A stretch of 64,000 nucleotides of DNA from Stieleria mannarensis (lineage in GTDB: Bacteria; Planctomycetota; Planctomycetia; Pirellulales; Pirellulaceae): assembly GCF_014154935.1 (NCBI RefSeq), contig NZ_JACEHH010000018.1:1-64000 (forward strand). The letters run 5' to 3'. The notes beneath the pieces were generated by a model that saw only the letters and a list, made by a program, of their open reading frames with translations, searched no databases and was not told where the DNA came from. The position numbers were made by a program, and so were the translations under genes. This document shows positions 36,652 to 44,296 of this stretch, in pieces. Positions within the stretch are counted from its first letter, which is position 1, and each line of letters begins with the position of its first letter.

Positions 36652-37584
36652 TCAGCCGGCGCGTCCGCGCGGGATGCGCAGACTTCGCGGTTTCAATTCG
36701 GGCAACTCGATCGGCGCCGACTCGGACGCCAACGCTTCGTCGTCGCGTGATTTTTGCCGCACCGCGACCAGGTAATTGGTGACCGCGTTACGCAGCCCTT
36801 TGAACGTTTCGTTGTGATTGAGCGCCGTCTTATCGCGCGGACGATCCAGTTCGACCGAAAACGCCGGCCCCAGCGATGCGTTGGGCCCAGGGTTCAGCGG
36901 AACGATTCGGTCGGCCAACAAGATGGCTTCGTCGACGTCATTGGTGATCAACAGGCACGTCTGACGTTCTTCTTCCCAGATCTTCAGAATCTCTTCCTGC
37001 AGGACGCTGCGGGTCAGCGCGTCGAGTGCGGACAGGGGTTCGTCGAGCAGCAAGACGTTGGGTTTCATCGCCAGCGTCCGAGCCAACGAGACGCGTTGCC
37101 GCATCCCGCCGGACAATTCGTGCGGTCGGCGATGCACGGCGTGCGACAGGCCGACCATTTCGATGAATTTTTCGACGTGGTCACGCCGCTCGCCGCGCGA
37201 CCAGTGTTGAAACACTCGATCGACCGACAGGGCGATGTTGCCGCGAACGGTCAACCAAGGCAACAAGGAATAGTTTTGGAACACGATGCCGCGTTCCTGG
37301 CTGGGCCCCTTGATGACTTCGTTCTCCATCACGATCTCGCCGCTGTCGGGCAACTCCAACCCGGCCAACAGCTTCGTCAACGTGGTTTTGCCACTGCCGG
37401 AAAACCCGACGATCGCCAGGAATTCCCCTTTGCGAAGATTCAAATTGATATTGCGCAACACTTCGTTGCGGGTCACGCCGCTGCCGTATCCCTTGCAAAC
37501 GTTCCGCATCGATACCAGCGGCTCGGGCGGCGCGGGGCGGGCGATCGCTTTGGACCTTGGCCGATCGAGGACTGCAATGCTCAT
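36652..37584 (-). CDS. nrtC: Nitrate ABC transporter ATPase, second subunit
   Basis: ATP-binding subunit (310 residues) with Walker A GFSGSGKTT (about 59-67), Q-loop IVFQNYSLLPW, canonical signature LSGGMRQR, Walker B VLLLDEPLSALD and switch ITNDVDEAIL (N for the usual H of ITHD). The N-terminus is a basic Pro-rich tail of about 25 residues. Paired with the other ATPase in the same cluster and with the permease upstream. Which of the two corresponds to NrtC or NrtD is arbitrary because the regulatory domain that distinguishes them in cyanobacteria is missing from both. Confidence 0.85.
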   Translation of the reverse strand: MSIAVLDRPRSKAIARPAPPEPLVSMRNVCKGYGSGVTRNEVLRNINLNLRKGEFLAIVGFSGSGKTTLTKLLAGLELPDSGEIVMENEVIKGPSQERGIVFQNYSLLPWLTVRGNIALSVDRVFQHWSRGERRDHVEKFIEMVGLSHAVHRRPHELSGGMRQRVSLARTLAMKPNVLLLDEPLSALDALTRSVLQEEILKIWEEERQTCLLITNDVDEAILLADRIVPLNPGPNASLGPAFSVELDRPRDKTALNHNETFKGLRNAVTNYLVAVRQKSRDDEALASESAPIELPELKPRSLRIPRGRAG

Positions 37585-37650
37585 GGTTTTTTCGCGGGGT
37601 AACTAGAATTCAAAGGACAAGGAATCCGGATGTCATCTGACATCGGCAAT

Positions 37651-37670
37651 GACAGGTCGCTGGACCTGTC
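37651..37670 (-). promoter_or_regulatory. Hairpin between nrtB and the ATPase gene
   Basis: GACAGGTC (37651-37658) pairs perfectly with GACCTGTC (37663-37670) around a 4-base loop. No T-run follows in the direction of transcription. It may affect mRNA stability or processing between cistrons. Confidence 0.5.
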
Positions 37671-37693
37671 GCACAATCGCTCCGCCGAGTGAA

Positions 37694-38809
37694 CTAGGCG
37701 GCTTGGGGGTCGCCGAAGCTGACCAGGTTCCGCATGAAAATCATGATTCGATCCAGCACCAAGCCGATCACACCGATGATGATCACGCTGAACGCGATCC
37801 GGGCGTAGGTTTGGCTGCTGCCGTTTTGGAACTCGTCCCAGACGAATTTCCCCAGGCCCGGGTTTTGGGCCAGCATGTCGGCGGCGATCAAGACCATCCA
37901 GCCGACGCCCAAGCTGATGCGCAGCCCGGCAAACATCAGCGGCAGACTAGCCGGCAGGATGATCTTGAACAGTTGTTGGCTCCAGGACAGTTTCAACACC
38001 CGCGCGACGTTCATGTAATCCTTGTCCACGCTGGCAACACCCAGCGTCGTGTTGACCAGGGTCGGCCACAGGGAACACAACGAAACTGTGATCGCGGAGA
38101 TCAAGAACGCCTTGTCAAAGAACGTCTCACCCGGCTTGGTTCCCGAGTAGGCCCAGACGATGATCAAGAACGCCAGCGGCAACCACGCCAGCGGGCTGAC
38201 CGGTTTGAAGACTTGAATGAACGGGGTCAACGCGGCGTTGCACCACGGGCTCATGCCACACAGAACGCCGATCGGGACGGCGATCAATGTGGCAATCGCA
38301 AACCCCACAAAGACCGTTTTCAGACTGGTGATGATCTGATCGACAAACGTCGGTGCACTCGAAGGGCGATAGTTTGCCGCTTGGATGGCTTTCTTCTTCA
38401 GCACCGTGGCGTTCGCCAACAGCTTCTCTTTCCGCTCGCCCGTTGCGGCCTCGGCTTGCTTTGTGACCATGTTGGCTTGGGCCAGGTACTCGACCGCCTG
38501 CATCGCCTTTTCCTGCTTGACCTTGCGGTCGTCGGCACGCTGAGCCGTATGCATCGCAAAAAGTTCCTTGCCGGCGATCCAGGTGTCGGTCGGGCTGGGC
38601 AACCGCATACTGTCGGTGACGACCGTTCGAGCCGCCGCGGACCACAACATCAAGAACACCGCGACCGCCGCGATCGGCAAGACGACGAACTTTGCGATTC
38701 CTTTCAGCTGTTCCTTGACGTCCTCGCCGGCGAGCAGTCGGACGAAGGGCTCCAGTGCAGGCAGCCCCGCAACGTCACAGAACTTCAGTGCATTTCCACG
38801 CCAATTCAT
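37694..38809 (-). CDS. nrtB: Nitrate ABC transporter permease NrtB
   Basis: Permease (371 residues from the ATG at 38809, [10 protein letters not shown]). One membrane helix lies at about 38-63, then a charged Ala/Lys/Glu-rich segment of about 58 residues (90-147) predicted as coiled coil, then five further helices of the BPD_transp_1 domain (about 160-360). The EAA-type loop is [20 protein letters not shown], and [14 protein letters not shown] is typical of NrtB/SsuC permeases. The charged insertion is absent from the usual 280-residue NrtB. The gene follows nrtA by 261 bases, a region with a large stem-loop. Confidence 0.88.
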   Translation of the reverse strand: MNWRGNALKFCDVAGLPALEPFVRLLAGEDVKEQLKGIAKFVVLPIAAVAVFLMLWSAAARTVVTDSMRLPSPTDTWIAGKELFAMHTAQRADDRKVKQEKAMQAVEYLAQANMVTKQAEAATGERKEKLLANATVLKKKAIQAANYRPSSAPTFVDQIITSLKTVFVGFAIATLIAVPIGVLCGMSPWCNAALTPFIQVFKPVSPLAWLPLAFLIIVWAYSGTKPGETFFDKAFLISAITVSLCSLWPTLVNTTLGVASVDKDYMNVARVLKLSWSQQLFKIILPASLPLMFAGLRISLGVGWMVLIAADMLAQNPGLGKFVWDEFQNGSSQTYARIAFSVIIIGVIGLVLDRIMIFMRNLVSFGDPQAA

Positions 38810-38832
38810 ACGATTCACTAAACGATAAAGGA

Positions 38833-38923
38833 GTTCGGGAAGTTTTTCGGTTCGGGATCCACGGCCGGGCCGGACGTCTGGCACCGGACCAAGACGTCCG
38901 ACCCGAAAGGCCGCTTCCCGAAC
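38833..38923 (-). promoter_or_regulatory. Large stem-loop between nrtA and nrtB
   Basis: Outer arms GTTCGGGAAG (38833-38842) and CTTCCCGAAC (38914-38923) are exact complements, and inner arms GGACGTCT (38872-38879) and AGACGTCC (38892-38899) also pair, so the transcript can form a 91-base nested stem-loop. Such structures after a binding-protein gene often keep that protein in excess. No T-run was seen. Confidence 0.55.
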
Positions 38924-39070
38924 ATGCCGCGGCGAGGCGGTCACCGCAGCATGAACATTTCAAAATCCGGGTCGGCGCGACCGGCGACCGTGCGAGCGCC
39001 GATCGCGCCGAAGGGTGATTCATTGACTGGTCAGTTTCATGCACCGACCGGCTTCACTTCTCGCCCGGAC

Positions 39071-40591
39071 TTACTGCTTGGCCAAGGCCTCTGGGTCCTT
39101 ATTGCCGATTTCAAAACTGTTGAGGTAGCCGACCGGATCTTGCGCGTCGTACTCGGTCCCATCGATGAAGTCGGTGCTGGCCTCTCGATAGCCGTCGTAA
39201 TCTTCGGCGGGAAAGTCCTCGGCCGATGCCTTGCCCTCGGCAACCAACATCGCCGCGGCCTTGCGATAGATCTCCGGCTTGTAGATCTCTTTTGCGGTTT
39301 CCTCATACCAGCTGGCCGGCTTGCCTTCGGTGATCTGGCCCCAGCGTCGCATTTGGGTCAAAAACCAAATGCAGTCGCTGTAGTGCGGGTAGCTGGCGTA
39401 GTGTTTAAAGAAGACGTTGAAGTCGGGCATCGGCCGCACGTCGGTTTCCTGGAACACGAACGTGCCGGTCATGCTGTTGTCGATCACGTCTTCGTCGGCA
39501 CCGACGTAATCCTTGCCGGAGAGAATCTTGGCAGCTTCCTGGCGGTTGACCAAGACGCCGTTCTCGTCGGTCGCGTCGAGCCATTTGCCGGCCCGGATCA
39601 GTGCCTTGATCACGGCCAAGTGCGTGTTGGGATACTTTTCGTCCCACTCCTTGGTCACCCCAAAGACTTTCTCGGGATTGTTCTTCCAGATGTCATAGTT
39701 GGTCGTGACCGGGACGCCGATGCCTTTGACGACCGCCTGTTGGTTCCATGGCTCGCCGACACAGTATCCGAGGATCGTCCCGGCTTCGAGGTTGCCGGGC
39801 ATCTGCGGCGGAGGCGTGACCGACAGCAAGACATCTGCGTCGACCGTTCCCTGACTGTTCTCTTCGGTGTACATCCCGGGATGAATTCCCGCCGCGGCCA
39901 GCCAATATCGAATTTCATAGTTGTGTGTGCTGACGGGGAAGACCATCCCCATGTTGAAATCTTTTCCTTCCTGGTTGTACGAATCGACGATCGGCTTGAG
40001 CGATGCCGCAGAGATCGGATGCTCGGGCGTCTCCGACTTTAATGCCGGATCCTTCTCTTGCATCTGCTTCCAGATCTCATTGCTGACCGTAATCCCGTTG
40101 CCGTTGTAGTCCAGGCTGTAAGCGGTCACGATATGAGCCTGAGTCCCGACACCGATCGTCGCCCCGATCGGCTGACCGGCCAACATGTGCGCTCCATCAA
40201 GCTGGCCATCGATCACACGATCCAGAAGCACTCTCCAATTGGATTGGGCTTCGACCTCGACATTCAGCCCTTCTTCTTCGAAATACCCCTTCTCCTTGGC
40301 GATCACCAACGGGGCACAATCGGTCAGCTTGATAAACCCGAACTTCAAATTGGGCTTTTCGACATCCAGAATCTCGACGACCGCTTGGTCTGCATCGGCG
40401 CCCGATTCCAACTTGGCGGTTTCCAATTTGGCCGCCGCGGCTTCCAAATCTTCCAGCGTGATCTCCGAATCGGAACAACCGACTTGCAAGACGCCGAAGG
40501 ACACCATCGCCAACGCCAGCAGAGAGCACCGCGATAAATAATGTAAGGTTCGGGAACAGGCGGATCGAAAAAGCACTTGGGGAAGCTCCAC
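39071..40591 (-). CDS. nrtA: Nitrate-binding lipoprotein NrtA
   Basis: Substrate-binding component (506 residues from a GTG at 40591). A lipobox (LQVGC, C39) tethers it to the membrane. The body reads [39 protein letters not shown] and [19 protein letters not shown], all typical of NrtA/CmpA-family proteins. Residues 42-75 add an Ala/Glu/Lys-rich helix not seen in the core family. The start is uncertain: GTG codons at 40591 and 40576 are both possible and no strong ribosome site is visible. It is first in the cluster, 110 bases downstream of a candidate sigma-54 promoter. Confidence 0.9.
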   Translation of the reverse strand: MELPQVLFRSACSRTLHYLSRCSLLALAMVSFGVLQVGCSDSEITLEDLEAAAAKLETAKLESGADADQAVVEILDVEKPNLKFGFIKLTDCAPLVIAKEKGYFEEEGLNVEVEAQSNWRVLLDRVIDGQLDGAHMLAGQPIGATIGVGTQAHIVTAYSLDYNGNGITVSNEIWKQMQEKDPALKSETPEHPISAASLKPIVDSYNQEGKDFNMGMVFPVSTHNYEIRYWLAAAGIHPGMYTEENSQGTVDADVLLSVTPPPQMPGNLEAGTILGYCVGEPWNQQAVVKGIGVPVTTNYDIWKNNPEKVFGVTKEWDEKYPNTHLAVIKALIRAGKWLDATDENGVLVNRQEAAKILSGKDYVGADEDVIDNSMTGTFVFQETDVRPMPDFNVFFKHYASYPHYSDCIWFLTQMRRWGQITEGKPASWYEETAKEIYKPEIYRKAAAMLVAEGKASAEDFPAEDYDGYREASTDFIDGTEYDAQDPVGYLNSFEIGNKDPEALAKQ

Positions 40592-40700
40592 GGGGGGAAT
40601 GGATCAAGCCGATGCCGTTTGACCCGAGTTCCTCCAGTACCGCCTCTACCAGTTGGAATCGGAATGCAGCCGTGCTGCGGCATCGCTGAATGTGGGCAGG

Positions 40701-40715
40701 GCACGCAATGTGCCA
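40701..40715 (-). promoter_or_regulatory. Candidate sigma-54 promoter of nrtA
   Basis: On the minus strand the sequence reads TGGCACATTGCGTGC. GG and GC are exactly 10 bases apart, as sigma-54 requires, and it fits TGGCACR-N4-TTGC except for one base (G for the first T). The start of transcription would be near 40690, giving a leader of about 100 bases. The same bases are partly palindromic (GGCAC...GTGCC), so a repressor site is an alternative. Confidence 0.4.
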
Positions 40716-41077
40716 AAGTAGCTATCAAAAACTATCGTTTCGGCCAATGTGAGGGTGATGCGACATAGTGGGCGATCAAGGCGGTTCGAATTCCCCATAA
40801 AACGGTACAGGTTTCCGTCGCCCGTTCTTCGCCTCTGCCGTTGACCTGCCTGGATTGTTGGCAATGTTGACCGGATGTGCCCGCCGAACGTGCGGGGGGG
40901 CAATCTGCACCATGCGGTTACTGGGGCACGCGACTTTAGCGATTGTCCCGACCAGTCACGGTTTGGCAGAAACTTTGCGAATCGAGGTGATCGCAGGGAC
41001 GATACAGCACGGTATGAAGGTCGGATTCGCCGGAGCCGACACGGATGTTCACCCGGATCATCAGGAATCGCGTGCAG

Positions 41078-41103
41078 CAGTGGGATAGGCTTCCAGCCTG
41101 TCA
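41078..41103. repeat. Dispersed palindromic repeat, single copy
   Basis: Single copy of the CAGTGGGATAGGCTTCCAGC-type motif also present three times at 28690-28775 and inverted at 46243-46266 and 47246-47268. Confidence 0.8.
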
Positions 41104-41211
41104 CTCAGGCGGCGGCACGTTTGGCTCACATCACATTCGGGGAGCTGTGAAATTCCAATCGAAGACACCTGCATGGTGATTACCCGTTCCGTCAGGAAGG
41201 AGTCCTACGTG

Positions 41212-42912
41212 ATGCCTCCATATAAACAGGCTCGCCGGCGCGCAATCGCGCTGGCCTTACTTTCCGGCTTCACTGCCGCCCCCGCGGCGATCGCTGAAAC
41301 CCCCGGTGGGCTTGTCGACACCGTCGTGCTCGACGCGACCGACGCCCCCCAAGGCGATGTGCAACTGGTCGCCGACGCGCAATATGCCGACACACCCTAT
41401 GTCGCTTATCTGAGCGACGCCGCCCCGCTGGTGGACGCACCGCCGGCGGAAGCACCGCAACCGGTACCGATGGACGAACCGGCTCCCGCGGCGACGGTCG
41501 ATGCCGATGCGATCGCGGCGCCGGTCGTGACCAGTTGCAACTGCTGCACGACGCCCTGCTGCACCAAAGCCAAGAAGGCGGCGGCGACCGCGGCGATGAA
41601 AAGCGCCTACGCCGGCGTGTTTTACGCGAATAACTTCAGCTACCTGAACGATCCCTGCTACGACGGTCCGTCGTTCTTCGGCGACAACCTGAAAGGCTTG
41701 CTGGGCGGCAAACTGGACATCGGTGGTGAAGCGCGGATGCGTTACCACAACGAGAACAACCATCGCGGCCTGGGATTGACCGGTGTCGATGATTCGTTCT
41801 TCCTGACCCGCTATCGGATGTTCGCCAACCTGCGCGTCAACCAGTACTTCCGCGTCTATGGCGAGTACCTGTACGCCGACTCGGGCGGAGAAGAGTTCAA
41901 CAACCGCCCGATCGAAGAGAACCGCGGCGAGATCCAAAACCTGTTCTTGGACACGAGGTTGACCGAGTCGCTGAACCTGCGTCTGGGACGCCAGGAACTG
42001 CTGTTCGGCGACCAGCGGCTAATTTCACCGCTGGACTGGGCCAACACGCGTCGATCGTTCCAAGGTGTTCGCGGGACCTACACCGGCGATGCTTGGACCG
42101 TGGACGGGTTCTTCGTCAATCCGCTGAATCGTAACTTTGCCAACGAGAGCAAGATCGACGATGCGAACGAAGACGTCGATTTCTACGGCGTCTACGCCAG
42201 CAACAGCGGAACGGCGCTGGGAACGATGGATCTGTACTACCTGGGTCTGGACAACCAGGCGCTCGACTTCGATTACCATACACTCGGCTCGCGTGTCTCC
42301 GGAGCGTCCGACGCCGGTGTGCTGTATGCGGTCGAGGGCGGTGTGCAATTCGGTTCCAACAGTCCCGGTTTTGGCGACCACAGCGCAGGGTTCTTCACCG
42401 GCGGTTTGGGCCGACAGCTGAGCATCTGCACGGCGTGCGGCGAGTGGAAACCGACCGTTTGGTTCTGGTACGACTGGGCCTCCGGCGGTGATGATTTCCC
42501 GGCCGCTCGCGGTGACGACAGCTTTGACCACCTGTTTCCGCTGGCACACAAGTACCTGGGTCTGATGGACTTGTTCGCACGTCGCAACATCAACGACGTC
42601 AACTTCCAGTTCATCACGCCGATCCTGGGTGACCGGGTCAAGCTGTTGCTGTGGTACCACCACTTCTTCTTGGACCAAGCCACCACGCCCTACGGTGTCA
42701 CCCAGGCGCCCTTCAACACCGTCGCCGCCGCCGGCGACAAGGAACTGGGGCAAGAGATCGACATGGTCGTGACGTGCACCATCAATCCGCGGACGAACGT
42801 CCAAATCGGATACTCCCACTTCCGTGCCGGTGACTACTACGACACCACCGCCGGCGTCCCCACCAACGCCGACGCCGACTTCTTCTGGACTCAGTTCCAG
42901 TGGCGGTTCTAA
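41212..42912 (+). CDS. Outer-membrane beta-barrel, alginate-export-like
   Basis: A 566-residue exported protein. The ATG at 41212 has AGGAAGGAG 9 bases upstream, so it is preferred over in-frame starts at 41173 and 41209. A signal peptide covers about 1-28 (PAAIAETP), then an acidic Pro/Ala-rich stretch, then a Cys cluster (C109, C111, C112, C116, C117: CNCCTTPCC). From about residue 165 it is a beta-barrel rich in Tyr/Phe with alternating strands (GEARMRYHNENN, LNLRLGRQELLFGDQRLI) as in alginate-export porins. It ends in FQWRF, an aromatic C-terminus. Divergent from the nitrate cluster; an outer-membrane channel for that system is possible. Confidence 0.78.
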   Translation: MPPYKQARRRAIALALLSGFTAAPAAIAETPGGLVDTVVLDATDAPQGDVQLVADAQYADTPYVAYLSDAAPLVDAPPAEAPQPVPMDEPAPAATVDADAIAAPVVTSCNCCTTPCCTKAKKAAATAAMKSAYAGVFYANNFSYLNDPCYDGPSFFGDNLKGLLGGKLDIGGEARMRYHNENNHRGLGLTGVDDSFFLTRYRMFANLRVNQYFRVYGEYLYADSGGEEFNNRPIEENRGEIQNLFLDTRLTESLNLRLGRQELLFGDQRLISPLDWANTRRSFQGVRGTYTGDAWTVDGFFVNPLNRNFANESKIDDANEDVDFYGVYASNSGTALGTMDLYYLGLDNQALDFDYHTLGSRVSGASDAGVLYAVEGGVQFGSNSPGFGDHSAGFFTGGLGRQLSICTACGEWKPTVWFWYDWASGGDDFPAARGDDSFDHLFPLAHKYLGLMDLFARRNINDVNFQFITPILGDRVKLLLWYHHFFLDQATTPYGVTQAPFNTVAAAGDKELGQEIDMVVTCTINPRTNVQIGYSHFRAGDYYDTTAGVPTNADADFFWTQFQWRF

Positions 42913-42944
42913 ACGGCTGACCCCCAATCAATCGAATGACACCT

Positions 42945-42983
42945 AAAGCCGCTTGCGGGGCCACCAACCCGCAAGCGGCTTTT
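42945..42983 (+). terminator. Intrinsic terminator after the barrel gene
   Basis: AAAGCCGCTTGCGGG (42945-42959) pairs with CCCGCAAGCGGCTTT (about 42968-42982), followed by TTATT. The stem is perfect over 15 pairs with an 8-base loop. It lies 33 bases after the stop. Confidence 0.88.
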
Positions 42984-43278
42984 ATTGTAGAACTGTTGTC
43001 CCCAACTGTTCTCCCCACGACCGCATTCGGGGCAACGGTAGTGGACGACGCGAGGAGTCCTGGCAGCACGCAATCCGAATGGACGCGTCGCGTCGCCCAC
43101 GACCCGAAAATCAAACTGCGGCGGAAGACGAGTGCTTTGTCAGCGTCAAATTTTCGGGTAGCGTTTTGGCGTTGCCCAGCGGTGCCAAAACACAGCCGTG
43201 GTCGCGAAGCGCACCTACGCGGGCGTGCTACAATTTGATCCACCATCGCATCCGCCGCAGCCCGACATCCCTCGCATC

Positions 43279-44037
43279 ATGACACTTGCCGGACGAATTC
43301 CTTCGACGCGCTGGAGCCTGGTTGTTCGCGCGGGAAAGATTTCGGGGAATGCGCCGGATCGTCAACTCGCACGGCAATCGCTTGAGGAACTTTGCGCGAT
43401 TTATTGGCCGGCGCTCTACGGATACCTTCGTCGTCGCGGTCGGTCGCGGCAGGATGCCGAGGACCTGATCCAGGGTTTCTTTGCCGACTTACTCAAGCGC
43501 GATTCGATCTCGGCTGCCGATGCATCACGCGGTCGGTTTCGGGCGTTCTTGTATAGCTCGCTTGATCATTACGCGGCCAACGAACATCGTCGCGAAACGG
43601 CGGTCAAACGGGGTGGCAACACGTCCACGTTTTCGATCGATGCGGAATCGTTTGACAGTGCAGACCGGTCATTTGCCAGCGACAGAATCGCCGATCACGG
43701 CACCGACCCGGCCGTCCTGTTTGACCGCCAGTGGGCGTTGTGCTTGATCGGTCAAACGATCGCCGAATTGCGAACCGAATACGAAGCCAAAGGGAAAGGG
43801 GAATGGTTCGCCAAACTGGCCCCGATGCTGACCGAGACCGAATCCGATGCAAACTCGCGCACTCAACTCGCCGCCGATCTGGGGATGTCCGCGACGGCGC
43901 TGAAGGTTGCGATTCACCGACTGAGGGCAACCTACCGCGCGCGATTGCTGGACGCTGTCGCCCAGACGATCGAAAACCCGGACGATTCCGGTCGAGAACG
44001 GCAGTGCCTGTTCGATGCACTAGGCCGACACTCGTAA
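43279..44037 (+). CDS. ECF-type RNA polymerase sigma factor
   Basis: A 252-residue sigma factor of the planctomycete ECF group. The N-terminal STRWSLVVRAG and then GYLRRRGRSRQDAEDLIQGF form region 2; region 4 is a helix-turn-helix around LAADLGMSATALKVAIHRLR. The ATG at 43279 gives the natural N-terminus (MTLAGRIPSTRWSLV); the frame is open to 43198. No anti-sigma factor gene is adjacent. Instead the next gene, 259 bases on, is a Ser/Thr kinase, the arrangement usual for this group in planctomycetes, where phosphorylation rather than an anti-sigma factor is thought to control the sigma factor. Confidence 0.88.
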   Translation: MTLAGRIPSTRWSLVVRAGKISGNAPDRQLARQSLEELCAIYWPALYGYLRRRGRSRQDAEDLIQGFFADLLKRDSISAADASRGRFRAFLYSSLDHYAANEHRRETAVKRGGNTSTFSIDAESFDSADRSFASDRIADHGTDPAVLFDRQWALCLIGQTIAELRTEYEAKGKGEWFAKLAPMLTETESDANSRTQLAADLGMSATALKVAIHRLRATYRARLLDAVAQTIENPDDSGRERQCLFDALGRHS

Positions 44038-44060
44038 TCCGTCGCAGCCTATGATTCAGA

Positions 44061-44138
44061 TAGCGGAACTCGCCAAGAGTTTCGCACTGGCGCGGCGACG
44101 CCGCGCCGGGGGACCGAAAGCCTTGGCGGATTCCGCTA
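44061..44138. repeat. 78-bp palindromic repeat, inverse copy
   Basis: Same family as 26931-27008 in opposite orientation: begins TAGCGGAACTCGCCAAGAGT and ends CCTTGGCGGATTCCGCTA, with a central GC hairpin (GGCGCGGCGACGCCGCGCC). It lies between the sigma factor and kinase genes. Confidence 0.75.
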
Positions 44139-44222
44139 CAAGCACGCCACTCGAAAACCGAGCTGCGGCGGAATGGGAGCATTTCATCAACACTTGAATC
44201 TTTGGTTTTGCACCAATTTTCC

Positions 44223-44249
44223 TGTAACCGGCTCCCTATCCCCGTGTAG
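44223..44249 (+). promoter_or_regulatory. Possible ECF-type promoter before the kinase
   Basis: TGTAAC (44223-44228) and GTGTAG (44244-44249) are 15 bases apart, similar to -35 (GTAAC) and -10 elements read by some ECF sigma factors. It lies about 48 bases before the kinase ATG, next to the ECF sigma gene. Recognition by that sigma factor is a guess. Confidence 0.3.
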
Positions 44250-44296
44250 GAGAGATCAGAGTCCCGATCTCATTCCTCCGACCTGACGCAACCACG

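Larger units (their letters stand above)
40592..41211. other. Divergent region between nrtA and the barrel gene
   Basis: A 620-base region without a supported gene. It holds a candidate sigma-54 promoter for nrtA (40701-40715), CTATC direct repeats (40721-40736) just upstream of it, a dispersed repeat (41078-41103) and the strong ribosome site of the divergent gene. Promoters for both directions must lie here. Confidence 0.5.

Noticed and set aside
40905..40935. GGCACG-containing sequence as second sigma-54 promoter for the barrel gene
   Set aside because: The spacing between GG and GC is 12 rather than 10 bases, so it does not fit the sigma-54 pattern.
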